Shown here: in pieces, positions 1 through 11,274 of the stretch
Position numbering within the stretch: the stretch's first letter is position 1
How the letters are laid out: each line of letters starts with the position of its first letter
DNA from: Flammeovirgaceae bacterium
GTDB taxonomy: Bacteria > Bacteroidota > Bacteroidia > Cytophagales > Cyclobacteriaceae
Direction: 5' to 3'
Length of the DNA stretch: 64,000 nt
Assembly: GCA_016712035.1 (NCBI GenBank)
Contig: JADJRT010000005.1
Span: 124,001-188,000, forward strand
Notes under the pieces: generated by a model
What the model was told of the DNA's origin: nothing
Databases searched by the model: none
The model's input: only the letters and a program-made list of their open reading frames with translations
Translations under genes and position numbers: made by a program

Positions 1-346
1 CTCGAATCGTGCTATCCATGTAGGCAAGAAACCTTTCATCATACTGTGTGCTTTTGGTATTTGGCATAATCTTCCACCACTCACTTAATCCCAAAAGGAA
101 ATAAGGAAGTGGATGCCACGGATACTTTTGCTTAAACCAACGAAACTGTTGCTCTGCCTTAGCAAAATTAAAATTATAGAGATCGTTGAGCGCATCGCTG
201 ATCTCCATTTGCATGGCCACGTCTGTAATTAAAATAATGGTTGTATCCTTCTTTGCCTGCGCAAGAGAAGGTGTACCCCAGGGGATTAATCCCACCACAA
301 ACAAGAACCCCATCAGGGTTTTTTTACAAAAGAATCGCACGCACAT
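1..346 (-). CDS. Secreted protein, 3' end beyond window (partial)
   Basis: The minus strand is open from an ATG at 346 to the window edge, giving 115 residues. The N-terminus is a clear signal peptide: basic residues (RFFCKK), a hydrophobic core (GFLFVVGLIPWG) and a likely cleavage after SLAQA. The following segment has alternating aromatic and helical residues (FNFAKAEQQFRWFKQKYPWH) that resemble a tetratricopeptide-type helix pair. An exported TPR-like protein is my reading, but the family cannot be fixed from the fragment. It is divergent from the membrane protein gene that begins at 399. Confidence 0.6.
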   Translation of the reverse strand, partial: MCVRFFCKKTLMGFLFVVGLIPWGTPSLAQAKKDTTIILITDVAMQMEISDALNDLYNFNFAKAEQQFRWFKQKYPWHPLPYFLLGLSEWWKIMPNTKSTQYDERFLAYMDSTIR

Positions 347-398
347 TTTACTTTTTCAAATAAACAAAAACTTACCTTCGTATCCATAAAAAAGGAAT

Positions 399-1031
399 AT
401 GGCATCAGAATTAGAAAGCAACTCACTATTCACAACTGACAAAAAATTGACCTTTATCATTTTGTGTATGCTTTCCATTTTACTGTTATACATTAAAAAA
501 TCATTTATAGAAAACGAAACTGCCGCCTTTGAGTTTCTTCAAGATCGGCCGGAAGGCACCGTATTACGAATAATTAGCGCACTTCAGTTTTTTTCTATTC
601 CGTTGATCTACCTGTGGAAATTCACGGTGATTGGTTTCGTATTGTGGGTTGGGTGTTTCATGTTTGGATTCCGGATTACGTTTACACAATGTTGGAGCGT
701 GGTGATGGCTGCAGAATTCATTTTTTTGGTTCCTGAGTTCTTAAAGATTGGTTGGTTTATGGTTGTAGAAACCGATCCAACTCTTCCTGAAATAAGGGCC
801 TTCTATCCGTTCTCTCTCATGAACCTGGTCGATTACGAAACCATACAAAAACGGTTTGCCTATCCCTTGCGGGCGCTGAGTATTTTCGAAATTTTTTACG
901 TGCTGATCATGGTAAACGGAGTTCATCTTTTTGCCAAACGTGATAAACGTGCTGCCTGGTGGATTGTCTCCACATCCTATATTTTAATATTCTTACTCTG
1001 GCTGATTTTCTATATCATCGTTTACAAGTAA
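399..1031 (+). CDS. Integral membrane protein of unknown function
   Basis: The product is 210 residues and very hydrophobic, with about five or six membrane segments: near residues 17-34, 60-90 (probably two), 100-122, 162-180 and 187-208. A conserved-looking loop around residues 125-150 carries a proline/aspartate-rich stretch before LMNLVDYE. The overall topology resembles Yip1-like small membrane proteins, but I do not recognise a specific family and assign no function. The ATG at 399 follows the divergent signal-peptide gene by about 50 bases. Intact frame. Confidence 0.65.
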   Translation: MASELESNSLFTTDKKLTFIILCMLSILLLYIKKSFIENETAAFEFLQDRPEGTVLRIISALQFFSIPLIYLWKFTVIGFVLWVGCFMFGFRITFTQCWSVVMAAEFIFLVPEFLKIGWFMVVETDPTLPEIRAFYPFSLMNLVDYETIQKRFAYPLRALSIFEIFYVLIMVNGVHLFAKRDKRAAWWIVSTSYILIFLLWLIFYIIVYK

Positions 1032-1057
1032 GCTCAAAACTCAACTTTCCATCGAAA

Positions 1058-1083
1058 TGACTCATCCCTAGCAACATGAGTCA
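1058..1083. terminator. Short hairpin after membrane protein gene
   Basis: TGACTCAT (1058-1065) and ATGAGTCA (1076-1083) form an 8-bp perfect stem with a 10-base loop, 26 bases after the stop codon at 1031. There is no strong T tract on the plus strand, so a terminator role is only possible; a regulatory palindrome for the next gene is the alternative. Confidence 0.25.
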
Positions 1084-1178
1084 AAAGTCTGCGTTAAACT
1101 GCCTACCGGATTATCTACGGAAGTATTCAGAATGCACATATTTTCTCTATTTTCGCCCCTTAATTCAAAGCAAAGAGC

Positions 1179-4139
1179 ATGAATTTTCAGAAAGCAAATA
1201 ACATTACCGGTTGGCTGGCATTTGGTGTAGCCCTGATTACCTATTGGCTTACGATGGAAGAAACCGCCAGTTATTGGGATTGTGGCGAATTTATAGCGGT
1301 TTCTTACAAACTTCAGGTGCCCCACCCTCCGGGTGCACCGCTATTTCTCCTCATGGGCCGTTTTTCTCCTTTTTAGCGTTAGGTGATGTTACCAAAGTAG
1401 CCTACTGGATAAACTTCATGAGCGTGCTGGCTAGTGCCTTCACCATTTTATTCCTCTTTTGGTCAATAACCCTTTTTTGGCCGCAAAATGATGGGGCTTA
1501 AAAATGACTCAGAAATTGCGGGTACAAACATTTGGGTGTTGATGGGTGCCGGCCTGGTTGGAGCGCTGGCTTATACCTTTTCTGATTCGTTTTGGTTTTC
1601 GGCAGTGGAAGCGGAAGTATATGCCATGTCGTCATTCTTTACTGCCTTTGTGGTGTGGGGAATTTTAAAATGGGATGTAATCGAAGATGAAAGCAAAGCA
1701 AACCGTTGGTTGCTACTGATGTCCTATATGGTGGGGCTCTCTATCGGAATTCACTTACTAAACTTAGTTACCCTACCTGCGCTGGGATTGATTTATTATT
1801 TCAAAAAATTTAAACCAACCACCTGGGGCGTAATTGCCGCCTTGGGAATCAGTGGTGGTCTGGTTTTGTTTATCAACGATTTTATCGTACCGGGTTTACC
1901 AACCCTTGCTGGTCACTTCGAAGTTTTCTTTGTAAACACGCTCGGGTTATTCTTTGGATCGGGCGCGTTAGTTTTCTTTTTGCTGTTGATTGGTGGATTG
2001 ATTTACGGTATCTACATTACTCAAAAACTGGAGCGGGTTGTTTTAAATACTTTTATTCTGGCCACAACTTTCATTCTTATTGGTTATGCCTCTTACACAA
2101 CGGTTATCATTCGCTCGAATTACGATACCCTTATCAACGAAAATGCTCCAAAGGATGTAATGACTTTTATTCGCTACTTAAAGCGCGAACAATATGGCAG
2201 CCGGCCGCTACTCTTTGGTCCCTATTTTACCGCTCGCCCTATCGATGTAGAATACGGTGCTCCTGTTTATACCAAGGGCAAAGACAAATATGAGATTGCC
2301 GATCGCAAGTTCACCTATGTCTATGAGCCTGGGCAAGAAACAATTTTGCCACGAGCCTGGAATTCAGATCATGCTGCCACCTACCAAAGTATTCTCGGTT
2401 TACAAGAAGGAGAAAGGCCAACTTTTGCACAAAACCTATACTTCATGTTTCAACACCAGATAGGCACTATGTATATGCGCTATTTCATGTGGAATTTTGC
2501 AGGTCGTGAAAGTGATGAACAGGGTGCCGACTGGCTTAAGCCCGCGCAATGGTTTAAAAAGGTTCCTGCAGCTCTTGCTGAAAACAAAGGCCGCAATAAT
2601 TTCTTTATGATTCCCTTTGTACTTGGATTAATTGGTATGTTCTATCAATTTGTAAAGGACACCAAAAACTTTTCGGTAGTAGCGCTACTCTTCGTTATGT
2701 TAGGTGTGGCCATTGTATTCTATCTTAATTCACCGCCTACCGAACCGCGTGAGCGTGACTACATTTATGCCGGCTCCTATTATGCTTTTGCCTTTTGGAT
2801 TGGGCTGGCTGTTATCGGAATCTTTGAGGTGATAAGTTCAATAGTAAAAAATGGAAGAGTAGCTGCGATTGCAGCTACTCTAATTGGATTATCAGCTCCG
2901 GCACTTATGGCAGCCGATGGCTGGGACGATCATAACCGGCACAATCGCTTTTTCTCTGTTGACTCTGCATCGAACTATTTGAATTCATGTGCAGAACAAG
3001 CGGTGATTTATACCGGTGGAGATAACGACACGTTCCCACTTTGGTATGCTCAAGAGGTGGAAGGTATTCGTACAGATATGCGCGCGGTAGTTTTAAGTTA
3101 CTACAATACCGATTGGTACATTGAGCAAACCATGCGCAAGGCTTACGAGTCAAAACCAATTCCTTATACATTAACCGCCAAACAATACCGCCAGGGTGGA
3201 CCCAATGATTACCTGCCTTTTGCGGATTTTAAACTTAAAAGCATTGACGCTAAAGAGTATATCAATTTGCTTTCTAAAGAGTATGAGCAACTCCGCGATG
3301 GAGATCGCAATTTAGTTCCCAGTAAAATCTTCACGCTTGATATCAATAAGGATGACCTACGTGCCCGCGGCATAATCCCAAAAACTCTGGATAGTTTGCT
3401 CGTAGATCAAATGCAAATTCGATTAACAAAAGGTGCGTTGGAGAAAAAAGATTTGGCTATTCTTGATTTTCTGGTGTCTAATAATTGGGAGCGTCCGATT
3501 TACCTGAACAACACCTCGTTATCGCAAATCAATATTGACTTAAGTCCATATGCGGTACAAGAAGGCAATGCGTATCGAATCTTACCCGTACGTAATCCAC
3601 GTCAGGATCGCGAGTATCTGGTAGACACAGAGAAGGCGTTTGATAATATGATTAACAAGTTTCGCTACCGCGGATTAGATGACGAATCGGTTTATTTTAG
3701 CGAAGACTATCGGGGCTTTGTTTTGAACCATCGTAGTGCTTTAAACTCTTTAGCGGAAGCCTTGATCGATGAAAACAAAATGGAGAAGGCCAATCAGGTA
3801 ATTGAGTTTTCTTTTACCAAAATGCCGGATCGGGTTATCCCGTTCGATCATACAACATCTACTACGGTTGATTTGCTCTTTAAGCTTGGCCAAAAAGAAA
3901 AAGCAATTGAAGTTTCCAAAATCTTAGGCGACCGGGCCGATGAAATGGCAACCTATCTGATTGAAGAGAACTCCGGCCTTTCGCAAGAGTTAAGAAGAAA
4001 TATTTTTATCCTTAACTCCTTACAGCGAACGCTATATGAAAATGGTGAGATGGAGTTAGGCAAGAAGTACGAAGATGCTTTTAATAAACACTTGAGCAGT
4101 CTGCAGATTAATGATAGCGTAAATCGCGATCAGTATTAA
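1179..4139 (+). CDS. DUF2723 family membrane protein (GT-C-like), two frameshifts
   Basis: Joined across two shifts the gene encodes about 986 residues, the usual size for Bacteroidota DUF2723 proteins, which resemble GT-C protein O-mannosyltransferases. The N-terminus has the family signature around TASYWDCGEF and the HPPGAP loop (residues about 29-55), followed by many membrane helices and a soluble, helical C-terminal region. Frame is lost at the T run 1361-1365 (one T missing; LMGRFFSFLALGD continues in another frame) and regained at 1473-1478 (one T too many, restoring LFGRKMMGLK). The compensating shifts and conserved sequence on both sides argue for sequencing error. Substrate is unknown; transfer of a lipid-linked sugar to exported proteins is the usual guess. 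Confidence 0.85.
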
Positions 4140-4184
4140 AGTTAGGGCTGACTAAAAAGTCTGCAAAATGCGAAGTGTCATGCC

Positions 4185-4202
4185 TCCCGATAGCTATCGG
4201 GA
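4185..4202. repeat. 18-bp perfect palindrome TCCCGATAGCTATCGGGA, copy 1
   Basis: TCCCGATAGCTATCGGGA is its own reverse complement. The flanks GTCA (upstream, after a 4-base bulge) and TGAC (downstream) extend the possible stem. It lies between two convergent genes, and the same sequence occurs at 11275-11292. It could act as a bidirectional hairpin or be a dispersed intergenic repeat. Confidence 0.7.
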
Positions 4203-4297
4203 TGACCCGGTATCCCATTTGAGAACAGTAGCTGTTCGACAGTTGTAATGTCGAAATCTGATAAAAAGGATTTATAATCCTGTTAGATAGAACTAGA

Positions 4298-5074
4298 TTA
4301 TTTTTTTACGATTAAAAACAAATCCAAAGCCGTCTCTGCTGAGTCTGTTAGTTGATAATCTTCATGCCGGATGCTGGCGACCAATTCATCGGAAGAGTCT
4401 TTCAGTTTATTCCGGTTTAACCGGTTCATAAATTCATACGGCACACGCAAAATAGCAGCTGGAAGTTTATGTTGAAGATCGAGCACATCCCATCGCATCA
4501 GTTTATCCACCGATTTTTTATTCCGATCATAGTATTGCATCACCTTTCCGTTTCCAGTAATACCTTTCATCTTCACATCTGGAAAAATTTCTTTGGCAAG
4601 ATTCGTCAGTTCAATCGCTGTATATTCCCGAATGTGCCACGGGTTCCTCGAAAGTGACATCGGCCTGTTAGGTGTTGTTAATAAAGCCAAGCCTCCCGGC
4701 TTTAATACTCTGTAAATTTCCTTTAGAAAAAGAGAATCGTCCTTAATGTGTTCTATTACCTGAAAACTAACAATGCTATCAAAGCTGTTTGTTTCAAAAG
4801 CCGAAAGCGGGGGAATATTTCCACTTATGAATTTTCCTTGCGGATATTTCTTCTTTAGAGATTCGATGACTGGTTCGATTTTATCAATGGCCGAGTAGCT
4901 CGCCACTTTCGGCATAAGCCAATCGATGCCGCGCCCCTCCCCACAACCAACTTCTAAAAGATTACCTGACACAAAATCCTGGGCCACCACGTAAGCTTTT
5001 AAAAGACGCTGATGAATGGGGTTGTCGCTGGGAATTGATTCTGACGCAATTTCTGTTGTGTAAACCGAGGCCAT
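4298..5074 (-). CDS. Class I SAM-dependent methyltransferase
   Basis: The 258-residue protein has a Methyltransf_11-type Rossmann fold. Motif I is LLEVGCGEGRG near residue 41, the acidic residue binding the SAM ribose is in AIDKIEP near residue 63, and the post-motif segment SFDSIVSFQVIEHI lies near residue 98, followed by LKPGGLALLTTPN. These are established SAM-binding features; the acceptor is unknown. It is a single gene convergent with the DUF2723 gene and has no close operon partner. Small-molecule, quinone or glycan methylation are all possible. Confidence 0.8.
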   Translation of the reverse strand: MASVYTTEIASESIPSDNPIHQRLLKAYVVAQDFVSGNLLEVGCGEGRGIDWLMPKVASYSAIDKIEPVIESLKKKYPQGKFISGNIPPLSAFETNSFDSIVSFQVIEHIKDDSLFLKEIYRVLKPGGLALLTTPNRPMSLSRNPWHIREYTAIELTNLAKEIFPDVKMKGITGNGKVMQYYDRNKKSVDKLMRWDVLDLQHKLPAAILRVPYEFMNRLNRNKLKDSSDELVASIRHEDYQLTDSAETALDLFLIVKK

Positions 5075-5141
5075 AGTAAAATATAATCGGGCAAAAATAA
5101 CTTAATCTATTAGAATTATCGTTTTACCTTTAAGTGACCGT

Positions 5142-6307
5142 ATGGATATGAGAAAATTTGAAATACTTATACTTTCAGCATTATTCCCCATTTCAGCTTT
5201 AGCCCAAGCGCTAACGGGTATTAATTTCAGAGAACAATATAACCCTGAAAGCGAAACGGAGTTTTCGATTATGCTGGTAAAAGGGGCTAACCAGATTACC
5301 CTATTCTTTGATTTAAAAACAAAGCTACCCATAGAGAACTACATCATTTCTTGGGAAAAACGAGAGTCGTTTACGCAAAAGGCGGGTACACCTCTAGCCG
5401 AATTGGATAGTACCAAAACTAACGTTTTAGGGAATGAGAAGCAGGGCAGTTTCACCTTCACTATTCCGACTAAGTCGTGGTTGTTGGTAGCAAAAATTAC
5501 GAACACCGGAAATAACGTAAGTTGGATATATACCAAGTTGATCGAATCCAAATACCCGGTTACGGGGTGGCTTGAAAACAAAAGTGAAAGATTGAAAAAA
5601 TATTTTTCAATCAATAATGAGTATACCGTAAAAAGTGCCGGTACACAGCCACTATTTGTTTCCTATTATAAAGACAATTTTCTACCGGCTTCACCGCCTT
5701 TTACCGATATAGACAGGAAAGCCGATCGGTTTATGTTCTATGATTCTACATTTAAAATTAATTCTGGTGATAAATTTATTCCTTCTAAACAAGGACTCTA
5801 TTTATTTCAGCAAGATACCAGTGCAGCCGAAGGATTTGCTTACCGGTGCGCTAATGATATCTATCCCAAGTTCTCCAAAATCTCAGACCTAATTGCCCCC
5901 ATGGTTTTTGTAACTACGCAGGACGAATACAATGCGCTGCTAAAAACCGAAAACGATAAGGCCAAATTTGATAAAGTAATTTTAGATATAACCGGAATCA
6001 GGACCGGCCTAAAAATTTTATCACAAATTACTTTAGAAGAGTAGAGCTGGCAAACATCTATTTTAGTTCATTTAAAGAAGGTTGGAAGACCGACCGCGGC
6101 ATGATTTATCTGATTTTTGGCTTGCCCGATGAAGTCAGCATGAATGACGGTAGCGAAGTTTGGTTTTACAAAAGTATACGTACCAGTTTTACGTTTGTTA
6201 AAAGTGGCAGTGTTTACGACCCCGACAATTATGTGTTAATCCGCGACAAGCGATTTATGGAAACCTGGTTTAGCAAAGTAGATCTCTTGCGTAAAAGTAG
6301 GTTTTAG
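5142..6307 (+). CDS. GWxTD domain protein, one frameshift
   Basis: Starts with a signal peptide (residues 1-21, ending ISALAQA). The first 285 residues form a mostly beta region. The C-terminal part carries the name-giving motif GWKTDRG followed by IYLIFGLPDEV, typical of the Bacteroidota GWxTD family of about 400 residues. Frame is lost at 5996-5997, where adding one A restores a continuous reading NQDRPKNFITNYFRRVELA into the GWxTD motif; the corrected protein is about 388 residues. The function of the family is not established; the signal peptide places it in the periplasm or on the surface. rlmB follows within 40 bases. Confidence 0.8.
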
Positions 6308-6323
6308 CAGTCGCGGCTTTTCC

Positions 6324-6331
6324 TATCTTTG
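6324..6331 (+). promoter_or_regulatory. Possible -7 box for rlmB
   Basis: TATCTTTG matches the Bacteroidota -7 consensus TAnnTTTG, 13 bases before the ATG at 6345. No clear TTTG -33 element is seen at the expected distance, so this is tentative. Confidence 0.3.
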
Positions 6332-6344
6332 ATAAAATTACCTG

Positions 6345-7084
6345 ATGGAAAAAACGGAAATGATTTTTGGCACACGTGCCGTAATGGAAGCCATAAAGGC
6401 AAAACGAGAAATTGAAAAGATTTTTATTCAGGCCGGCTTAAACAACGATTTGATTAAAGAACTTATTCAGGTAGCTAGGGCCAATTCCGTTCCCTTTACC
6501 TTTGTTCCGCAGGAAAAGTTAAACCGACTCTCATCCAAAAACCATCAAGGCGTTATCTGCCAGTTGGCGGCTATACAATACACCAACCTCGAAAACATTA
6601 TTGATAAAGCTTATCAGGAGGGGCGCGAACCTTTTCTTCTTATTGTTGACAGGGTAACAGACGTAAGAAACTTTGGTGCAGTAGCGCGTACAGCCGAATG
6701 TGCCGGCTTAGATGCAATTATTATGGGCGACTCAGGCAATGCTCCGCTTACTGCGGATGCGATGAAAACCTCAGCGGGAGCGCTTAGTCATTGCCCGTGT
6801 GCCGCGTAAAAGACATGAAGCAAACCATCCGATTTCTAAAAGATAATGGAGTACTGATTATAGCTTGCACAGAAAAGGCGAGTATGGTACTCTATGAAGT
6901 AAACCTGAATGGTCCTGTTGCCTTAATCCTTGGATCCGAAGAAGACGGTATCTCCCCACAACTCTTAAAAGAAGCTGACTATCTCGCTAAAATTCCAATG
7001 ACAGGGAAGATAAGTTCTCTCAATGTATCCGTGGCTGCAGGAATTTCGATATACGAGGCAATCCGTCAGAAAAACTACAAATAA
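6345..7084 (+). CDS. rlmB: 23S rRNA (guanosine-2'-O)-methyltransferase RlmB, one frameshift
   Basis: A SpoU-class (SPOUT) RNA 2'-O-methyltransferase of about 246 residues after correction. The N-terminal substrate-binding domain begins MIFGTRAVMEAI. The catalytic knot motifs are DRVTDVRNFGAVARTAEC (motif 1, near residue 103), LILGSEEDGI (motif 2) and IPMTGKISSLNVSVAAGI (motif 3). Frame breaks at 6791, where one missing T turns SHLPVCRVKDM into an early stop. RlmB methylates G2251 of 23S rRNA in Escherichia coli; TrmH-like tRNA activity cannot be excluded from sequence alone. Confidence 0.85.
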
Positions 7085-7946
7085 TCGTTACCGTTCGGTT
7101 TATTCTTAAGATCATTAACAAACCTGCGAAACAATTCTTCTTTCTCTTTTTCGCACACGATAACCACATTGTCAAATACACCAACCAGGTAGCCATTAAG
7201 TCCTTGCGCAACGATCAATTTATCTTAAGCTGTTCGTAAGGCTCTTTCCTCTAGTGGTGTATTAAACTTAGCGGTTGCCTCTTCAAATACTTCAGCCATC
7301 TCAGGTAAATGTTTGTGAAACGCAGCGAGAATCGCCCTTACGCCCCAAACAAAAATACCCGCATTCCAAACAAACTCACCGCTGTCTATAAACGTTTTGG
7401 CTAACGAGAGCTCTGGTTTTTCTGTAAATGTTTTTACTTTTTTGAGTTCCTCCTTGCCTTCAATGTATTGAATGTATCCATATCCTGTTTCGGGACGGGT
7501 TGGCGTGATTCCTAAAGTAATTAGCTTATCCTGATCTTTGGCACGTTCAAAACACTTGCCAATAGTTTGTTGAAAGTCTGCATCGTTAAGTATCAGATGA
7601 TCGGAAGGGCTTACTACAATTACTGCATCCGGATTTAATTTTGATATTTTATAACATGCCAACGCGATACAAGGCGCAGTATTCTTTCGCATAGGTTCAG
7701 CCAGAATTTGTGTTGGATCTATTTCAGGCAACTGCTCATGCGTAAGCTGCGCGTGCTCTTCGCTGGTAACAATAAAAATATTCTCCTTCGGGCAAAGTGG
7801 GATAAATCGCTCGTAGCTGGCCTGCAACAATGTTTTTCCAACCCCAAGTACGTCTAGAAATTGTTTGGGATGAGCATTTCGACTATAAGGCCAGAAACGG
7901 GTACCAACACCACCGGCCATAAGAACTACAAAAGATTTTTATTCAT
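7085..7946 (-). pseudogene. manC: Mannose-1-phosphate guanylyltransferase, internally deleted
   Basis: The nucleotidyltransferase domain is clear: GGVGTRFWPYSR with PKQF near the N-terminus, SPSDHLI in the middle and VWNAGIFVWG. It makes GDP-mannose from GTP and mannose-1-phosphate. Two defects are visible. A base appears missing near 7933-7937, since the ATG at 7946 reads MNKN and would join SFVVLMAGG with one extra T. At 7225 the frame ends in TAA directly after ALRTA, and the same frame continues at once with DKLIVAQGLNGYLVGVFDN, the family's C-terminal end, to a stop at 7085. About 65-75 residues, including the expected GWSDLG region, are therefore absent. It lies 34 bases downstream of kdsD, suggesting a shared envelope-sugar operon. 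Confidence 0.75.
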
Positions 7947-7980
7947 GGACACTCACCAATGTTTAGGAGTAACGATATGA

Positions 7981-8955
7981 TTAGACAATACCTTCTTTGA
8001 GCAAATCATGAAGATGGATAAAGCCAGCCACTTTAAGCCCATCTTTAACTATCAATTGAGAAATACTTTTCTCTTGCATAATTTGTAAGGCCTTTACAGC
8101 AAATTCACTTTTATCTATTGACTTAGGATCTCGGGACATTATTTCAGCAGCCGTAATTTTTGCAATATTACTTTCTTTCTGCAGCATTCTTCGCAAATCA
8201 CCGTCCGTAATTATCCCTAAAAGATTTTGGGCATCATCCACCACCGCGGTAGCTCCTAACCGCTTGGAAGAAATTTCAAGTATTACATCTTTGAGCGGTG
8301 TTTCTGGTTTAACGATCGGTAGCTGATTATTTGAAAACACATCTTCAACTTTTAGATATAGTTGCTTCCCTAGCGATCCACCCGGATGATATTTTGCAAA
8401 ATCTTCACTTGAAAAATCCCGCATTTCCAGAAGACACACGGCTAAGGCATCACCCATGGCCAAATGGGCTGTAGTACTGGTGGTTGGCGCCAGGTTATTT
8501 GGGCATGCCTCTTCCGCAATGGTGGCGTTCAAAATAAAATCAGCATGGTCGGCTAAATAAGAATTCTTGTTGCTTACTAAAGCAACAAGTTTGGACCCCC
8601 TTCGTTTTAGAAGGGGTACTAAAACTTTGATTTCAGGAGTGTTTCCGCTTTTGGAAAGGCATATAACAATATCCTCACTCTGAATCATTCCCAAATCACC
8701 ATGAATAGCATCGGCCGCATGCATAAATAGAGCGGGTGTACCGGTCGAATTCATGGTAGCTACAATTTTATTCGCGATGATGGCACTTTTTCCAATACCG
8801 GTTATCACAACACGACCCTTCGATTGCAATATTTCGTTCACACAGGCTTCGAAATCGTTGTCGATAAAATGGGTAAGATTTTCTATTGCCCGAGCCTCAT
8901 TTATTAGAACTTCTTTGGCGATTTGTTTGATATTTTTTCCTATATTCAATGCCAT
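7981..8955 (-). CDS. kdsD: Arabinose-5-phosphate isomerase (KpsF/GutQ family)
   Basis: Converts ribulose-5-phosphate to arabinose-5-phosphate, the first step towards Kdo for lipopolysaccharide. The 324-residue protein has an N-terminal SIS domain with the phosphosugar-binding segments VVITGIGKSAI (near residue 48) and LSKSGNTPE (near residue 100), the KpsF signature KYHPGGSLGK (near residue 189), and two C-terminal CBS domains covering roughly residues 205-320. Length is normal. It heads a minus-strand pair with the broken mannose-1-phosphate guanylyltransferase and is divergent from recQ. Confidence 0.92.
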   Translation of the reverse strand: MALNIGKNIKQIAKEVLINEARAIENLTHFIDNDFEACVNEILQSKGRVVITGIGKSAIIANKIVATMNSTGTPALFMHAADAIHGDLGMIQSEDIVICLSKSGNTPEIKVLVPLLKRRGSKLVALVSNKNSYLADHADFILNATIAEEACPNNLAPTTSTTAHLAMGDALAVCLLEMRDFSSEDFAKYHPGGSLGKQLYLKVEDVFSNNQLPIVKPETPLKDVILEISSKRLGATAVVDDAQNLLGIITDGDLRRMLQKESNIAKITAAEIMSRDPKSIDKSEFAVKALQIMQEKSISQLIVKDGLKVAGFIHLHDLLKEGIV

Positions 8956-9011
8956 GTGTGGTTAACGAAGGGCACAAAGATAATGAATTCAAAATTTTAT
9001 TAGTCGATAAC

Positions 9012-11208
9012 ATGATAGTGGCAGAAGAGAAAGATGAATTGAAGGTTAAACTCAAGGAAATATTCGGGTATAGCCAATTTCGTGGGAACCAGGAAGTGGT
9101 AATCAGAAACATATTAAGTGGAAAAAACACATTTGTAATAATGCCTACCGGGGCCGGTAAGTCGTTGTGCTACCAACTACCTGCCATGATAAAAGATGGG
9201 TTGGCTATAGTTATTTCACCTCTCATTGCTTTGATGAAGAATCAAGTTGATCAGCTTAATGCATACGGCATCAATGCGCGATTTTTAAATTCGACATTAA
9301 GTAAAGGAGAAATTACCCGCTTAAAGAAAGAGTGTGTAACGGGAGCAGTAAAACTTCTATATGTAGCTCCCGAATCTTTAAATAAAGAAGAGAACATTGA
9401 GTTTCTTCAAAAGGTCAACGTTTCTTTTGTCGCGATAGACGAGGCGCATTGTATTTCAGAATGGGGTCATGACTTCCGTCCGGAATACAGAAAAATTAAA
9501 ACCATGATCGGCCAATTAGGAGACATGAATGTGATTGCCCTCACTGCCACGGCAACGCCAAAGGTGCAACTTGATATACAGAAGAATCTTCAAATGGAAG
9601 AAGCGGATGTTTTTGTTTCTTCTTTTAACCGAAAAAATCTTTATTACGAAGTTCGACCCAAGAAGGAAACCAAGAAACAATTAATTCGATTTCTAAAAGA
9701 GCACAAAGGAAAATCGGGAATTGTCTATTGTCTTAGCAGAAAAAAAGTTGAAGAAATTGCGCAACTAATTAATGTGAATGGATTTAAGGCAGCCCCTTAT
9801 CATGCTGGGTTGGATCCTGATGTTCGCATGAAAAATCAGGATGATTTTCTGAATGAAGAAACAGATATTATAGTGGCAACCATTGCATTCGGAATGGGAA
9901 TTGATAAACCCGATGTTCGCTTTGTTATTCACTATGATGTGCCGAAATCGCTGGAAGGCTATTACCAGGAAACCGGTCGTGGCGGGCGCGATGGGTTGGA
10001 AGGCAGATGCCTTATGTTCTACAGTCATAATGACTTAAGTAAACTCGAGAAGTTTAACAAAGACAAACCGGTGCAGGAACGTGAAAATGCTCGGGTCCTT
10101 TTACAAGAAATGGAATTCTATGCGGAATCGCCCGTTTGCAGAAGAAAACAACTACTCCACTATTTTGGCGAAGAGTATAAAGAAGAAAACTGCGGCTCAT
10201 GCGATAATTGCGTGCATCCGCGCGAACGCTTTGATGGAACAGAGTTTGTTAAAATGGCTATTGAAGCAACTAAGCAAACCAATGAACGCTTTAACATTAC
10301 ACATCTGGTAAATGTTATCCGAGGCACCGAAGATGAATACGTAAAAAGTTACGGACATTTTGATCTACCTATTTTTGGTAAGGGCGATCAGCAAGATGCC
10401 GACTTCTGGAAATCCGTCATTCGTCAGACTTTGATTTACCAATATCTCGAAAAGGATATTGACAATATTGGTGTGTTGAAAATATCGAAGAAAGGTCATG
10501 CCTTCCTCAAAAAGCAACATCCTGTTGAATTGGCTCGCTATCATGACTTCACTACCGATGTTGAAGATGAGGAATCGTCTGAACGCGCGGTGATCAACTC
10601 TAAGTCTTATGACGAGAAGTTGTTCGAAATGTTGAAGATGCTTCGCAAAAAGGTTGCAAAAGAAAAAAGACTTACCACCCTATGTTGTATTTCAAGATCC
10701 TTCGCTGGAAGAGATGGCTACCACCTACCCGACCACGAAAGATGAGCTTGCTTCGGTAAATGGAGTGGGCATGGGTAAAGTAAATAAATTCGGAAAGGAA
10801 TTTATTGATCTTATTTCTACCTATGTAGAAGAAAACGAAATTGAAACAGCTTCAGACATTGTTGTTAAATCATCAGTCAATAAATCAAAAATTAAGATTT
10901 TTATCATTCAACAAATTGATCGAAAAGTTGAATTAGATGAAATTGCTGATTCAAAAAACGTATCGTTCGATGAGCTGTTGACTGAGATTGAAAATATCTG
11001 CTATTCGGGCACCAAGCTTAACCTTGATTATTATATCGACTCTGTGCTTGACGAGGACAAACAACAGCAGATTTACGATTACTTTTTAGAATCAGAAACG
11101 GATAGTATTGAAGATGCGGTAGATGCTCTGAAAGATGAGGATACAGATTTTACGGAAGACAATCTGCGCTTAATGCGGGTTAAATTCCTGAGCGAGTACG
11201 CCAACTAA
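9012..11208 (+). CDS. recQ: ATP-dependent DNA helicase RecQ, one frameshift
   Basis: A full-length Bacteroidota RecQ of about 731 residues. It has Walker A TGAGKS, DEAHCISEWGHDFRP (motif II plus the RecQ-specific loop), motif III ALTATATP and motif VI QETGRGGRDG. The zinc-binding cysteines follow at CRRK and CGSCDNC, then a winged-helix RQC region and an HRDC domain in the C-terminal third. Frame is lost at the A run 10663-10668 (one A too many); with five A the sequence reads KEKDLPPYVVFQDPSLEEM into HRDC. I choose the ATG at 9012 because homologues begin just before the FGYSQFRGNQ segment; an upstream in-frame ATG at 8949 would overlap the kdsD start. Confidence 0.9.
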
Positions 11209-11274
11209 AAATTAACGGTTGACAGGTGATAATTGACAACTCAACAGAAATCAATATGGTCAATTGTTCTTGTC

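Noticed and set aside
1361..1480. Programmed ribosomal frameshifting in the DUF2723 gene
   Set aside because: The two opposite shifts are at plain T runs without slippery heptamers or pseudoknots, and similar breaks occur in 19 other genes in this window.
8949..9011. Upstream start for RecQ adding 21 residues
   Set aside because: The extra residues would overlap the divergent kdsD start and have no counterpart in RecQ proteins; the ATG at 9012 fits better.
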